64,000 nt of DNA from Beijerinckia sp. 28-YEA-48 (GTDB lineage Bacteria > Pseudomonadota > Alphaproteobacteria > Rhizobiales > Beijerinckiaceae), in the NCBI RefSeq assembly GCF_900104955.1, contig NZ_FNSI01000002.1, positions 1-64,000 of the forward strand, read 5' to 3'. Of the stretch, positions 34,406 to 43,253 are shown piece after piece; the stretch's first letter is position 1, and the number at the start of each line of letters is the position of its first letter. The notes under the pieces were generated by a model, which worked only from the letters and a program-made list of their open reading frames with translations, did no database searches and was not told the DNA's origin. The translations under genes and the position numbers were made by a program.

Positions 34406-35468
34406 AGGTCACCACCACATGGTCGGACAGCGGATAGCACTGGCAGGTGAGCACATAGCCACGCCGGACCTCATAGTCCTCCAGCGCGTGGTTGGCTTCC
34501 ATCTCCACCTCGCCCTCCAGCACCATCGCACGACAGGTGGAGCAGACGCCGGCCCTGCAAGCATAGGGCGCATCAAGGTTGGCGCCGAGCGCCGCATCGA
34601 GAAGGGTTTCACCTTTCTTCGGCATCTCGATGACACGAGTGGAACCGTCGAGCGTGATCCTCGCGGTACACGTCGCCCCCTTATGGCCATCGACGACAGC
34701 CTTCGCCACGGGCTTGGCACGGCGCGGCGCCGAGGCAAACAGCTCGAACTTAATCTGGTCGTCGCGCAATCCGTGTTCACGCAGCGAGCTGGCGATCGCC
34801 AGCATCATCGGCTCCGGGCCGCAGATGAAGGCCATGTCGACGGCCGCGATGTTGATCCAGCTTTTGAACAGCCTCGTACATTTGTCGGCGTCGATGCGCC
34901 CGGAAAAGAGTTCGATATCCTGCACTTCGCTTTCCAGCACATGGATAACGCTGAACCGGCCGAGATGAGCGTTCTTGATATCCTCCAGCTCTTCGCGAAA
35001 CATAATCGTATTGTTTGAACGGTTGCCGTAGACCAGCGTGAAACGCGACTTCGGCTCACGGGCTAGTGTCGTCTTGATGAGCGAAAGCACGGGTGTTATG
35101 CCACTGCCTCCAGCAAAGCCGAGATAGTGTCGGCCACGCGACGGCTCCAACGGCACATGGAAGGCGCCCATCGGCTCCATCGCCTCCAGCACGTCGCCTG
35201 GCCGCAGCTCTTCATTCGCCCAAGTGGAAAAAGCCCCGCCGTCGACACGCTTGATCCCGACCTTGAGCACGCCTTCGTCCTTGCCGACGCAGATCGAATA
35301 GGAACGACGCAGTTCCTCGCCGTCGAAGGCCCGACGGAAGGTGAGATACTGCCCCTGCGTAAAGTCGAAAGCGCCGCGATCTTCGGCACGAGGGGCGAGC
35401 GTCACCACCACGGCATCGCGGGTTTCTCGGCGGACGTCTGCAACTTCGAGAGGAAAGAAGCGGGCCAT
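34395..35468 (-). CDS. paaE: PaaE, phenylacetyl-CoA epoxidase reductase subunit
   Basis: 357-residue electron-transfer subunit. An N-terminal FAD-binding domain has RRSYSICVG, the NAD-binding middle has GFAGGSGITPVLSL, and a C-terminal plant-type [2Fe-2S] ferredoxin has CRAGVCSTC with a fourth Cys in VLTCQC. It passes electrons from NADPH to the PaaA diiron site. ATG 35468 lies five bases after the paaD stop; the longer frame to 35585 overlaps paaD and is rejected. Confidence 0.95.
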   Translation of the reverse strand: MARFFPLEVADVRRETRDAVVVTLAPRAEDRGAFDFTQGQYLTFRRAFDGEELRRSYSICVGKDEGVLKVGIKRVDGGAFSTWANEELRPGDVLEAMEPMGAFHVPLEPSRGRHYLGFAGGSGITPVLSLIKTTLAREPKSRFTLVYGNRSNNTIMFREELEDIKNAHLGRFSVIHVLESEVQDIELFSGRIDADKCTRLFKSWINIAAVDMAFICGPEPMMLAIASSLREHGLRDDQIKFELFASAPRRAKPVAKAVVDGHKGATCTARITLDGSTRVIEMPKKGETLLDAALGANLDAPYACRAGVCSTCRAMVLEGEVEMEANHALEDYEVRRGYVLTCQCYPLSDHVVVTYDQ

Positions 35469-35473
35469 GGTCT

Positions 35474-35974
35474 CTAGATACTCTTGAAGTAATCGAACGG
35501 TTCCAGGCATTCGGTGCAGCGGAAATGCGCCTTGCAAGGCGTCGATCCAAACTGGCTGATGCGCTCTGTCTGTTGCGAACCGCAACGCGGACAGGATACC
35601 TCCAGCGGCAGCAGTGTACCGGCGCAGGCGGCTGTGCCTTCGATGGGCGGCGCGATGCCATAAGCCTGCAGTTTCTCACGGCCATCAGCGCTGATCCAGG
35701 CTGTCGTCCAAGCCGGCGATAGCTGGCGCTTGAGCTTCAGTTTCTCGATGCCATGGTCGCGCAGGCGGCGTTCGATCTCGAAGTTGATGACGCCGGTCGC
35801 CGGACAACCAGAGTAGGTCGGCGTCACCGTCACTTCCAGCGTTCCGTCGACCCAGCCGACATGACGGATGATGCCAAGGTCGGTCAGCGAAATAACCGGA
35901 ATCTCGGGATCAGGAATGGCGGCAAGCCAGGACCAGATCTGATCGACCGGCGGGCGCGTCAGTGTGGCATTCAT
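35474..35974 (-). CDS. paaD: PaaD, phenylacetyl-CoA epoxidase maturation factor
   Basis: 166-residue protein with an N-terminal DUF59/MIP18-type domain (PEIPVISLTDLGI, then TPTYSGCPAT, typical of iron-sulfur assembly factors) and a C-terminal zinc-ribbon-like part with CPRCGS and CTECLEPF. PaaD is needed for full epoxidase activity, probably in cluster or diiron assembly. It lies between paaC and paaE in the standard order. Confidence 0.93.
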   Translation of the reverse strand: MNATLTRPPVDQIWSWLAAIPDPEIPVISLTDLGIIRHVGWVDGTLEVTVTPTYSGCPATGVINFEIERRLRDHGIEKLKLKRQLSPAWTTAWISADGREKLQAYGIAPPIEGTAACAGTLLPLEVSCPRCGSQQTERISQFGSTPCKAHFRCTECLEPFDYFKSI

Positions 35975-35981
35975 GGCGGCC

Positions 35982-36752
35982 CTACCAGTTCGCGCCGGGA
36001 TATGCGCGTTGCAGGAACTGCATTTCGGCTAGGATGAAGCCGAGATGCTCCGAATGAACGCCACGCTTGCCGCCCTTTTGAATATGGGACGTCTCGGGCA
36101 TCTTCAGCGTCGCGTCGGCGAACGTGTGGGCCAGATGCTGTTCCCAGCCCGGACGCAGTTCCTCCGGCAGAGGAGCGATCCCGGCGGTGGCCAGCTCGTG
36201 ATCGACTGCGTCGCCTATGAACAACTCACCCGTGTAAGGCCACAGGAATTCGAGCGCGGCCTGCATACGCCCACGGCTCTCTTGGGTGCCATCGCCCAAA
36301 CGCACCACGAGGTCGGCGCTGCGCTGTAGATGATAAGCCACCTCTTTGGCAGCCTTCTCGGCGATCTCGGCGACGCGCTTTTCGCTCGATCCGATCAAGG
36401 CCGTCAGCAGAGGCAGATGCCAGGCGTCGAATAGATACTGCCGCATGATGGTGCGGCCGAAATCGCCGTTGGGCTGCTCGACCAGTAAATAGTTGCGATA
36501 GCCAGCGGCATCACGCAGGAAAGCTAGATTGTCAGGCGTACGCTGCCCGCCTTCCGCTTCGCTCGCCAGTCCAAGCCAGAGCTGGGTCTGGCCGATCAGG
36601 TCGAGTGCTGTGTTGGCCAGCGCAATGTCTTCTTCAAGCGCCGGCGCGTGACCGCACCACTCCGAGTTGCGATGGCCGAGGATGAAACAAGTATCGCCCA
36701 TCCTGAGCGCGAATTCGGCGACGGCCGGCGACGTGGCGATGATTTCGACCAT
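35982..36752 (-). CDS. paaC: PaaC, structural subunit of phenylacetyl-CoA epoxidase
   Basis: 256-residue PF05138 protein forming a heterodimer with PaaA; PaaC lacks a functional diiron centre in the known complex. Typical stretches are GHRNSEWCGHAPALEEDIALAN (read in parts) and GKRGVHSEHLGFILAEMQFLQR near the end. The start ATG 36752 overlaps the paaB stop by one base (TGATG). A GTG one codon upstream is an alternative. Confidence 0.94.
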   Translation of the reverse strand: MVEIIATSPAVAEFALRMGDTCFILGHRNSEWCGHAPALEEDIALANTALDLIGQTQLWLGLASEAEGGQRTPDNLAFLRDAAGYRNYLLVEQPNGDFGRTIMRQYLFDAWHLPLLTALIGSSEKRVAEIAEKAAKEVAYHLQRSADLVVRLGDGTQESRGRMQAALEFLWPYTGELFIGDAVDHELATAGIAPLPEELRPGWEQHLAHTFADATLKMPETSHIQKGGKRGVHSEHLGFILAEMQFLQRAYPGANW

Positions 36753-37036
36753 CACATGTGCCCCACTTCTTCCGGCACGTCGAAGAAGGTTGGGTGCCGG
36801 TAGACCTTGGAGTTGGCTGGATCGAACAGCGGTCCCTTTTCTGACGGCGCGCTGGCGACAACGTCGGACGAGCGCACCACCCAGATGCTGACGCCTTCAT
36901 TACGGCGCGTATAGACATCGCGCGCATTGTTGATCGCCATCTCGGCATCAGGCGCATGCAAGCTGCCGACATGGCGATGGTTCAGACCATGCTGGCCGCG
37001 GATGAAAACTTCCCACAGGGGCCATTCACTGGACAT
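36752..37036 (-). CDS. paaB: PaaB subunit of phenylacetyl-CoA epoxidase
   Basis: 94-residue small subunit. WPLWEVFIRGQHGLNHRHVGSLHAPDAEMA at the N-terminus (read in parts) and the YTRRNEGVSIWVV stretch are highly typical. PaaB bridges PaaAC heterodimers. Start ATG 37036 follows TAGGAGTAAGCCG. The longer frame to 37099 lies within paaA in another frame and is not used. Confidence 0.95.
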   Translation of the reverse strand: MSSEWPLWEVFIRGQHGLNHRHVGSLHAPDAEMAINNARDVYTRRNEGVSIWVVRSSDVVASAPSEKGPLFDPANSKVYRHPTFFDVPEEVGHM

Positions 37037-37046
37037 CGGCTTACTC

Positions 37047-38051
37047 CTACTCGGCTGCCATCTTGACCGCGGCACGACGAGCTGACTGTTTGGCGGCATA
37101 GGCGGTCAAGCCGTCACGAAACCACGTGCCCTCTTCCCAAGCATTCTTGCGGGCCGCCAGGCGTTCGCGATTGCAGGGGCCATTGCCGGCGACCACCTCG
37201 AAGAATTCGACCCAGTCAGGTTCGCCAAAGTCATAGCCGCCCTTCTCCTCGTTCCACTTGAGCTTCGGATCGGGAACGGTCAGGCCGAGGAACTTCGCCT
37301 GCGGCACGGTCTGATCGACGAACTTCTGGCGCAGCTCGTCGTTGGAATCCTGCTTGATGTTCCAGGCCATCGATTGCGCCGAATGGACCGACTCGCTATC
37401 GGACGGGCCGAACATCATCAGCGATGGCCACCACCAGCGGTTCAGCGCATCCTGCGCCATCGCCTTCTGCGCCCCAGTGCCTTTGCACAGCACGTTGAGG
37501 ATGTCGAAGCCCTGGCGCTGGTGAAAACTCTCCTCCTTGCAGATGCGCACCATGGCTCGCGCATAGGGACCATAGGAGCAGCGTTGCAGCGGCACTTGGT
37601 TCATGATCGCCGCGCCATCGACCAGCCAGCCGATGGCGCCGATATCGGCCCAAGTCAGTGTCGGGTAATTGAAGATCGAGGAATATTTGGCTTTGCCCGA
37701 GTGCAGCTGCTCGTACATCTCGTCGCGGCTGATGCCGAGCGTTTCGGCGGCGCAATAGAGATAGAGCCCATGGCCGGCTTCGTCCTGTACCTTGGCGAGC
37801 AAGATGGCCTTGCGCTCCAGTGTCGGTGCCCGCGTCAGCCAATTCCCTTCCGGCAACTGGCCGACAATCTCGGAATGGGCGTGCTGGGAAATCTGTCGGA
37901 TCAGCGTCTTGCGATAAGCCTCCGGCATCCATTCCTTCGGCTCGATTTTCTGGCCGGCATTGATGCGCTCCTGAAAGGCGCGCTCCTGCGGCTCCATCTC
38001 GTCAAGGCCGCGCACTCGGGCGGCATCCGTCTTGACCATCTGTGCATACAT
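37047..38051 (-). CDS. paaA: PaaA, catalytic diiron subunit of phenylacetyl-CoA epoxidase
   Basis: 334-residue diiron oxygenase subunit that epoxidises the ring of phenylacetyl-CoA. Both ExxH motifs are visible: E91-A-G-H94 in VQDEAGHG and E174-S-F-H177 in [14 protein letters not shown] 38051 has GGAG eight bases upstream; longer frames overlap the thiolase gene. It is the first epoxidase gene, 26 bp after the thiolase. Confidence 0.96.
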   Translation of the reverse strand: MYAQMVKTDAARVRGLDEMEPQERAFQERINAGQKIEPKEWMPEAYRKTLIRQISQHAHSEIVGQLPEGNWLTRAPTLERKAILLAKVQDEAGHGLYLYCAAETLGISRDEMYEQLHSGKAKYSSIFNYPTLTWADIGAIGWLVDGAAIMNQVPLQRCSYGPYARAMVRICKEESFHQRQGFDILNVLCKGTGAQKAMAQDALNRWWWPSLMMFGPSDSESVHSAQSMAWNIKQDSNDELRQKFVDQTVPQAKFLGLTVPDPKLKWNEEKGGYDFGEPDWVEFFEVVAGNGPCNRERLAARKNAWEEGTWFRDGLTAYAAKQSARRAAVKMAAE

Positions 38052-38077
38052 CGCGTCGTCTCCTTCAGGTCCGCGCG

Positions 38078-39283
38078 TCAGACGCGCTCGAGGATCAATG
38101 CAATTCCCTGCCCCACACCCACGCACATCGTGCAGAGCGCATAACGTCCACCGCTGCGCTGGAGCTGCCAAGTCGCGGTGGTGGCCAGCCGCGCGCCGCT
38201 CATGCCCAGCGGATGGCCAAGCGCGATGGCGCCGCCATGGGGATTCACATGCGCGGCATCATCGGGCAGGCCGAGCTGGCGCTGCACGGCCAGCGCCTGG
38301 GCAGCGAAGGCTTCGTTCAGCTCGATCAAATCCATTTGGTCGAGCTTCAGACCCGAGCGCGCCAAAACCTTGCGTATGGCTGGAACCGGGCCAACGCCCA
38401 TGATGCGCGGTTCGACGCCAGCCGCCGCCATGGCCACAACGCGAGCGCGCGGTGTCAGACCGTTGCTTCTAGCCGCGCTCTCGCTGGCCAAAACAAGCGC
38501 CGCCGCGCCGTCGTTCACGCCGGAGGCATTGCCGGCGGTGACGCTGAGATCGGGACCGTTGACGCCCTTTAACTTGGCAAGCTGTTCCAGCGAAACATCC
38601 GGACGCGGATGTTCGTCGCGATCGACAAGCAGCGGATCGCCTTTCCTCTGTGGCACGGACACAGGTATGATCTCATCGGCGAAATGGTTTGCGGCTTGCG
38701 CGGCCGCCCAACGCTGTTGGCTGCGCAGCGCGAAAGCATCCTGGTCGGCGCGCGACACACCGAAGTCCGCAGCGACATTGTCGGCGGTTTGCGGCATGGA
38801 ATCGATGCCGAACGCTTTCTTGATCTTTGGATTGACGAAACGCCAGCCGATGGTGGTGTCGTAAACGTTGTTCGAACGCGAAAAGGCGGTATCAGCCTTC
38901 GGCATGACGAAGGGCGCGCGCGACATACTCTCGACACCGCCCGCGATCATGAAATCGCAATCACCGGCGCGGATCGACCGTGCGGCCAATCCCACAGCAT
39001 CGAGCCCGGAGCCACAGAGGCGGTTCACGGTCGTACCTGGTACGTCGACGGGCAAGCCAGAGAGCAGAACGGCCATGCGCGCGACATTGCGGTTGTCCTC
39101 TCCGGCCTGATTGGCACAGCCGTAGATGACATCACACAGCTGGGACCAGTCCGCCGCGCTGTTACGTTGCATCAGCGCCGTGATGGGCAGTGCCGCCAGA
39201 TCGTCCGCGCGAACACCCGACAACACCCCGCCATAGCGGCCAATGGGCGTCCGCACGGCATCGCAAACGAAAGCCTCGGGCAT
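38078..39283 (-). CDS. paaJ: 3-oxoadipyl-CoA/3-oxo-5,6-dehydrosuberyl-CoA thiolase
   Basis: 401-residue thiolase. The acylation Cys90 lies in NRLCGSG, the His motif in [14 protein letters not shown] and the second Cys in [10 protein letters not shown], all near their expected positions. It removes acetyl-CoA twice in the phenylacetate pathway and could also serve the beta-ketoadipate pathway (PcaF). Its place as the first gene of the paa operon, behind the palindrome at 39321-39334, favours PaaJ. ATG 39283 follows GGGAGAGGGACCAG. Confidence 0.9.
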   Translation of the reverse strand: MPEAFVCDAVRTPIGRYGGVLSGVRADDLAALPITALMQRNSAADWSQLCDVIYGCANQAGEDNRNVARMAVLLSGLPVDVPGTTVNRLCGSGLDAVGLAARSIRAGDCDFMIAGGVESMSRAPFVMPKADTAFSRSNNVYDTTIGWRFVNPKIKKAFGIDSMPQTADNVAADFGVSRADQDAFALRSQQRWAAAQAANHFADEIIPVSVPQRKGDPLLVDRDEHPRPDVSLEQLAKLKGVNGPDLSVTAGNASGVNDGAAALVLASESAARSNGLTPRARVVAMAAAGVEPRIMGVGPVPAIRKVLARSGLKLDQMDLIELNEAFAAQALAVQRQLGLPDDAAHVNPHGGAIALGHPLGMSGARLATTATWQLQRSGGRYALCTMCVGVGQGIALILERV

Positions 39284-39320
39284 CTGGTCCCTCTCCCGAA
39301 CCGCATCGGCTACATAATTC

Positions 39321-39334
39321 ACCGACCGGTCGGT
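39321..39334. promoter_or_regulatory. PaaR-type operator before the thiolase-paaABCDE-paaZ operon
   Basis: ACCGACCGGTCGGT is a perfect 14-bp palindrome 38 bases upstream of the thiolase ATG. The 12-bp core is identical to the site at 28246-28257. Two copies at the two divergent ends of the phenylacetate region indicate one regulon. Confidence 0.78.
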
Positions 39335-39627
39335 CACTTATTCGCATATTTCCGACCTGAGATCAACCCCTCTTCCACGACCTCTCCGGTTAAGGCCAGG
39401 AATGCATCAGCTCAGGACGACGCAAATCTGCGATTGGCTTTTCTGGGTGAACGACGCGCGCGGATAAGATCGGCCTAGCAGCTACCAACCGCTTCTCGAG
39501 CGTCAAAAATATGGATTGCAACCTGCAAACTATGCATGGATCTGCACGACGGACTATGAAGATCGTTGGCTAAACAGTGCGAGCACACGCCGCTGGAACT
39601 CATTTTGGATTAAATTACCGTTTTTGT
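39335..39627. other. Non-coding stretch, no gene recognised
   Basis: About 290 bp between the paa promoter and the end of the Pht5-like gene. No convincing open frame, tRNA, repeat or strong hairpin is visible. It is the junction between the phenylacetate region and the next gene cluster. Confidence 0.6.
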
Positions 39628-40596
39628 TCAAACGAATAGCTCCTCGAGTACAACTGGTCGTGTGATGATCCCGTCCTCCAGCATGCTATTGATCGCCTTT
39701 TCAAGCGTCCTACGATTGGCTTCAAGGCCATCTGGCCAGGGATCTCGACCGAAGATCGCTATCGTCTCCTCCACCTCCGCATGCAGGAACGGCAGCATCG
39801 TCTTCGGTGCTCCCGTGTAATAGAGCCGCCGCAAGGCCTGCTGTTTCGCAGCTTCGAACGCCGCGCGCAATGGCCCAACGATCCAAGGATAGGCCTCGAA
39901 CACACGTTTGCGAATGACGATCAGATGCATGATTGGATGGATGCCGGTACGCAGATAGTAATCTTTCTCAACGGCGCGATAGTTGGGAAACAGGCGCACG
40001 ATGTTCGATGCCACTCCAAAATTGGTTGGCATCAGCGCACCTAATACCGCATCGATATAGCCACGTTCGAGCAGCTCGCTGAGCGAATGGACGCTCATAT
40101 TGGCTTCGATCCGGGTCGGCTTCGCCAAACTGCTGGTCTTGGGCGTGCCATGGCTACCGGGCTTGCCGATCGCCCCTTCCACCCACGTGATCGTGCTAAG
40201 ATCGACGCCATAATCATCCCGCAACAGCGCCCGGCACCAGATCGCCGCGCTCATCGTATAGAGCGGCACGCCGATCCGACGACCTTCAAGGTCCTTTGGT
40301 GTGTGAATGCCCGCAGCCGTGTTGCAGCAGATGAAGCTGTGGCGAAAAACCCGCGATGTGAAAACAGGAAGAGCGACAAAGGCGCTCGTGCCCGCGCTCG
40401 TCATGGTGATGTATTCGGCCGACGACATTTCAGCCAGATCAAACGCGGCACCCGCCACCACACGATCGAACAGTTCACGCGGATCATCGACGGTGACGAC
40501 CTCCAGATCGATCCCCTGCGGGCGCACGGCGCCATCGCGCAACGGATCGATACGGTCATAGGAACCGCAGGCCAGCGTCAATCTCGGCCGCTCCAT
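39628..40596 (-). CDS. 4,5-dihydroxyphthalate decarboxylase (Pht5)-like protein
   Basis: 322-residue protein with the solute-binding-protein-like fold shared by Pht5 decarboxylases and ABC binding proteins. The N-terminus PRLTLACGSYDRIDPLRDG has no signal peptide, so a cytoplasmic enzyme is more likely than a transporter subunit. Typical stretches are YGVDLSTITWVEGA and a GYIDAVLGALMPTNF segment. Pht5 converts 4,5-dihydroxyphthalate to protocatechuate. It diverges from the SBP/Rieske operon across 134 bp that holds a palindrome, and so probably belongs to that pathway. The exact substrate is uncertain because the family is broad. Confidence 0.8.
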   Translation of the reverse strand: MERPRLTLACGSYDRIDPLRDGAVRPQGIDLEVVTVDDPRELFDRVVAGAAFDLAEMSSAEYITMTSAGTSAFVALPVFTSRVFRHSFICCNTAAGIHTPKDLEGRRIGVPLYTMSAAIWCRALLRDDYGVDLSTITWVEGAIGKPGSHGTPKTSSLAKPTRIEANMSVHSLSELLERGYIDAVLGALMPTNFGVASNIVRLFPNYRAVEKDYYLRTGIHPIMHLIVIRKRVFEAYPWIVGPLRAAFEAAKQQALRRLYYTGAPKTMLPFLHAEVEETIAIFGRDPWPDGLEANRRTLEKAINSMLEDGIITRPVVLEELFV

Positions 40597-40645
40597 GTCG
40601 TCCTCCCAAGTTTTCTTCTCGCAGTTTGGACGAATTCCAATCCAC

Positions 40646-40677
40646 TTGACTCATATTTCCATATGGAATATTTCCAT
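40646..40677 (+). promoter_or_regulatory. Promoter with embedded candidate MarR operator
   Basis: TTGACT at 40646-40651 is a good -35, and a weaker TATTTC at 40669-40674 follows at 17-bp spacing. The spacer contains the perfect 12-bp palindrome TTCCATATGGAA (40657-40668), and a third half-site TTCCAT lies at 40672-40677. Binding would block the operon with the marR gene (42727). Confidence 0.5.
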
Positions 40678-40730
40678 TTGGGTCAATTATCGAAACGGAT
40701 GGGGTTTCGGCAATCGAGGGGGAGGGTCCA

Positions 40731-41708
40731 ATGCTTTCAAGAGCGATCGTCGTTGGCATATCAGCCTTAATTTCAATTAGTTCACTATCTTTTGCGCTGG
40801 CGGACAACAAGCCAGTCGCCATTCGCCTCGGCAACACCACGACCTCCGGCGAGGACCAAATTTGGCTGATGAAAGCCCGCCCGGATCTGACACCTGGCCA
40901 AGGCAAAGCCTATACTTTGGAGACATTCCCCTTTCGCGGCGGCGACCTGCGCCTGCGCGCTTTCCAGGCCGGCCAAGTGGACGGTCTCGTCTCGACCGGC
41001 ACTGGCGCAGTCACCGCCGCCACCAAGGGCGTACCGCTGGTGATCGTCGCCGCTCTCTCGGAAGAAGACAACGACCACTACTCGTCGCCCTATGTCGTCT
41101 TGAACAACTCGCCGATCAAAACAGCGAAGGATCTGAAGGGTAAAACCATCGGCCTCAATGGCCTGCGCGAAGCCTTTGAACTCGGCGCCCGCATGGCTTT
41201 GCTTGATGCCGGGCTCGATCCCGATCGGGACGTCAATTGGGTTGTCATGCCGCCGGCCACCATGGGCGAAGCCCTGCGCGGCGGTAAAGTCGCAATGGTC
41301 AGCATGTCACAGCCGTTCTTCGCTGCCGAACAAGCGCGCGGCGATGTGCGCATCCTCTTTACCGCCGCGACCGCCTTCGGCTTCAAGGACGAGTTCCTGC
41401 TCTCGTTCAACCCCGACTTCGTCAAACGCAATAAGGAAGCGATGCGGGCCTTCGTGGCCGATTTCATCGCCGCCACTCAATATTATTCCAAGAATATGCT
41501 CGAAGCACGAAAGGCAATCTCGCAGGCCAAGCTCATCGAGATGGATCCAGCCGTCTACTTGCCGATGGTAGCCCTCAAGCGGAAAGAAGACGGCAAGCCC
41601 TCGCGCGACTATCTCATCGCCCTCCAAAAGGCGCTGCTGCGCGTCGGCTATATCGACAAGACGATCGATATCGACACGATCCTCGACACCTCGATGTTCC
41701 CGCAGTGA
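40731..41708 (+). CDS. ABC substrate-binding protein, SsuA/TauA (NMT1) type, copy 1
   Basis: 325-residue periplasmic binding protein. The signal peptide covers residues 1-24, ending FALA. The mature part begins KPVAIRLGNTTTSGEDQIWLMKARPDL and includes AFQAGQVDGLVSTGTG and DLKGKTIGLNGLRE. It is a clear paralogue of the next gene, with aligned blocks in the same order. Both serve the single ATPase and two permeases downstream. The cargo is likely an anionic aromatic compound, given the Rieske oxygenase in the operon. Confidence 0.88.
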   Translation: MLSRAIVVGISALISISSLSFALADNKPVAIRLGNTTTSGEDQIWLMKARPDLTPGQGKAYTLETFPFRGGDLRLRAFQAGQVDGLVSTGTGAVTAATKGVPLVIVAALSEEDNDHYSSPYVVLNNSPIKTAKDLKGKTIGLNGLREAFELGARMALLDAGLDPDRDVNWVVMPPATMGEALRGGKVAMVSMSQPFFAAEQARGDVRILFTAATAFGFKDEFLLSFNPDFVKRNKEAMRAFVADFIAATQYYSKNMLEARKAISQAKLIEMDPAVYLPMVALKRKEDGKPSRDYLIALQKALLRVGYIDKTIDIDTILDTSMFPQ

Positions 41709-41728
41709 TCCGGCCTGGAGAGAGAGCC

Positions 41729-42712
41729 ATGTCACGCACATTCATTCAGATCGTATGCGCAGCCGTTGCGCTATTGTCCGCCCAGGCGCCGGTGCTCGCC
41801 CAGCAACCTGTCGAAATCCGTATGGGCGTCGGCACCGCCTCGGAGGAGCAGGCCTGGCTGATGCAGGCACGCCCCGATCTCACGCCCAATCAGGGCAAGG
41901 TCTATACCTATAATATGAATATGTTTCGCTCGGGCGGTGACCGTATGGCTGCCTTCCAGGCGGGCCAGCTTGATGCCGTCACATCGAGCACGACCGGCGT
42001 TCTCTTTGCGGCCTCGAAGGGCGTGTCCCTGGTCGTCCCCGTCAGCATGGCCAGGGAGAGCACGCAGACTTTCTCAACGTCCTACCTCGCCCTGAAGGAT
42101 TCGGATGTCTCGACCTCCAACCTGAAGGGCAAAACGATCGGCATCAACGGCTATCGCTCGAGCATCGAGCTCTATGCGCGCATCGCTGTCGAGAAAGGCG
42201 GGCTCAATCCCGATCGCGACGTGCGCTGGCTGATCGTCCCTTTGCCGCAGATGGAAGAAGCGCTGCGCCAGAAGAAGATCGATCTCGGCGTATTTCCCAC
42301 GACGTTCGCTTTCGTCGCCCTGCGTTCCGGCGAGTTCAAGCGCGCTTTCGACTCGGCCGGGATTAGCGGACTTGAGGAAGAGTTCGACATCGCCTTCAAC
42401 CGCGACTTCGTCAAGAAGCACCCGCAAGTGATGCAGGCCTGGGTTTCCGACTTCATCGCCGTGACCAAATATTTCCTCGAACAGCCGGAGGCAGCGCGCA
42501 AGAGCCTGCTTGCCTCCAAGATCGTTCAGGTCGAGCCGTCCATCTATCTCGCCATGACACGCAAGGACGATCTCCTGCGCTCGGTCGACGTACGACCGGA
42601 CCGCAAAATGTTCGAGCGCCTGCAAGACGAACTGCTGCGCGCCAAGTTTCAGGAGCAAAAGGTTGATATCGGCACGATCATCAATGACAGTTTCCTCCCG
42701 CAATCACGTTAG
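41729..42712 (+). CDS. ABC substrate-binding protein, SsuA/TauA (NMT1) type, copy 2
   Basis: 327-residue paralogue of the preceding protein. Signal peptide residues 1-24 end VLAQ, followed by VEIRMGVGTASEEQAWLMQARPDL. Shared blocks with copy 1 include the ARPDLTP-QGK region, AFQAGQ, NLKGKTIGINGYR and LNPDRDV. ATG 41729 is 20 bases after the previous stop and is preceded by GGAGAGAG; the GTG at 41705 is rejected. Duplication followed by divergence suggests different ligands for one permease. Confidence 0.88.
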   Translation: MSRTFIQIVCAAVALLSAQAPVLAQQPVEIRMGVGTASEEQAWLMQARPDLTPNQGKVYTYNMNMFRSGGDRMAAFQAGQLDAVTSSTTGVLFAASKGVSLVVPVSMARESTQTFSTSYLALKDSDVSTSNLKGKTIGINGYRSSIELYARIAVEKGGLNPDRDVRWLIVPLPQMEEALRQKKIDLGVFPTTFAFVALRSGEFKRAFDSAGISGLEEEFDIAFNRDFVKKHPQVMQAWVSDFIAVTKYFLEQPEAARKSLLASKIVQVEPSIYLAMTRKDDLLRSVDVRPDRKMFERLQDELLRAKFQEQKVDIGTIINDSFLPQSR

Positions 42713-42726
42713 ACCGAGAGGACCAG

Positions 42727-43230
42727 ATGGCTTCCAAGCCGCAGGATGAACCGAAGAAAGAGTTCCTGGGATCGTATCTTCCCTATCTGCTCAATCGAGT
42801 GGCGCGGGAGATGCTGAAAGGTGTCGACGAGAAATTCGCGCAACACGGGCTGACGGTCTCGAAATGGCGCATTCTCGCCGTCCTTTCGGACCAGGGCACA
42901 CGCCGCTTCGGCGAACTGGCCGACTTGACCAGTATCGAGCCAGCCACCCTGTCGCGCTTCGTCTCCGCTTTGCAAAAGGAAGGCCTGATCCGCCGGCGTC
43001 GTTCGACGACCGACGCTCGCGCCGTCCGGATCGCTCTGACCGAACACGGCGAGGCCGTTTTCAACGCCACCCTGCCTTGGGCCGGCGAAGCCGAAAATCG
43101 GTTGGCGCAAGGTCTATCCACGACCGAACTGGAGCAGCTCAAGCGCATGCTGATCCACATCTACGGCAACATCCACGAACACGAATTGACCGATCTCGAA
43201 CTGAACCTCGCGATCGAAACATCTGAATAA
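42727..43230 (+). CDS. MarR family transcriptional regulator
   Basis: 167-residue winged-helix regulator. The recognition region is RRFGELADLTSIEPATLSRFVSALQKEGLIRRRRSTTDARAVRIALTEHG (read in parts), the standard MarR DNA-binding core at residues 58-107. It lies inside the operon, between the binding proteins and the ATPase, and probably represses the promoter with the palindrome at 40657-40668. The effector is presumably the aromatic substrate. Confidence 0.92.
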   Translation: MASKPQDEPKKEFLGSYLPYLLNRVAREMLKGVDEKFAQHGLTVSKWRILAVLSDQGTRRFGELADLTSIEPATLSRFVSALQKEGLIRRRRSTTDARAVRIALTEHGEAVFNATLPWAGEAENRLAQGLSTTELEQLKRMLIHIYGNIHEHELTDLELNLAIETSE

Positions 43231-43253
43231 CCGCTCCGTCTGGGAGGACATGA

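Noticed and set aside
39628..40596. Calling the Pht5-like protein an ABC transporter binding subunit
   Set aside because: The fold family is shared, but there is no signal peptide and the protein is encoded apart from the transporter genes, which already have two exported receptors.
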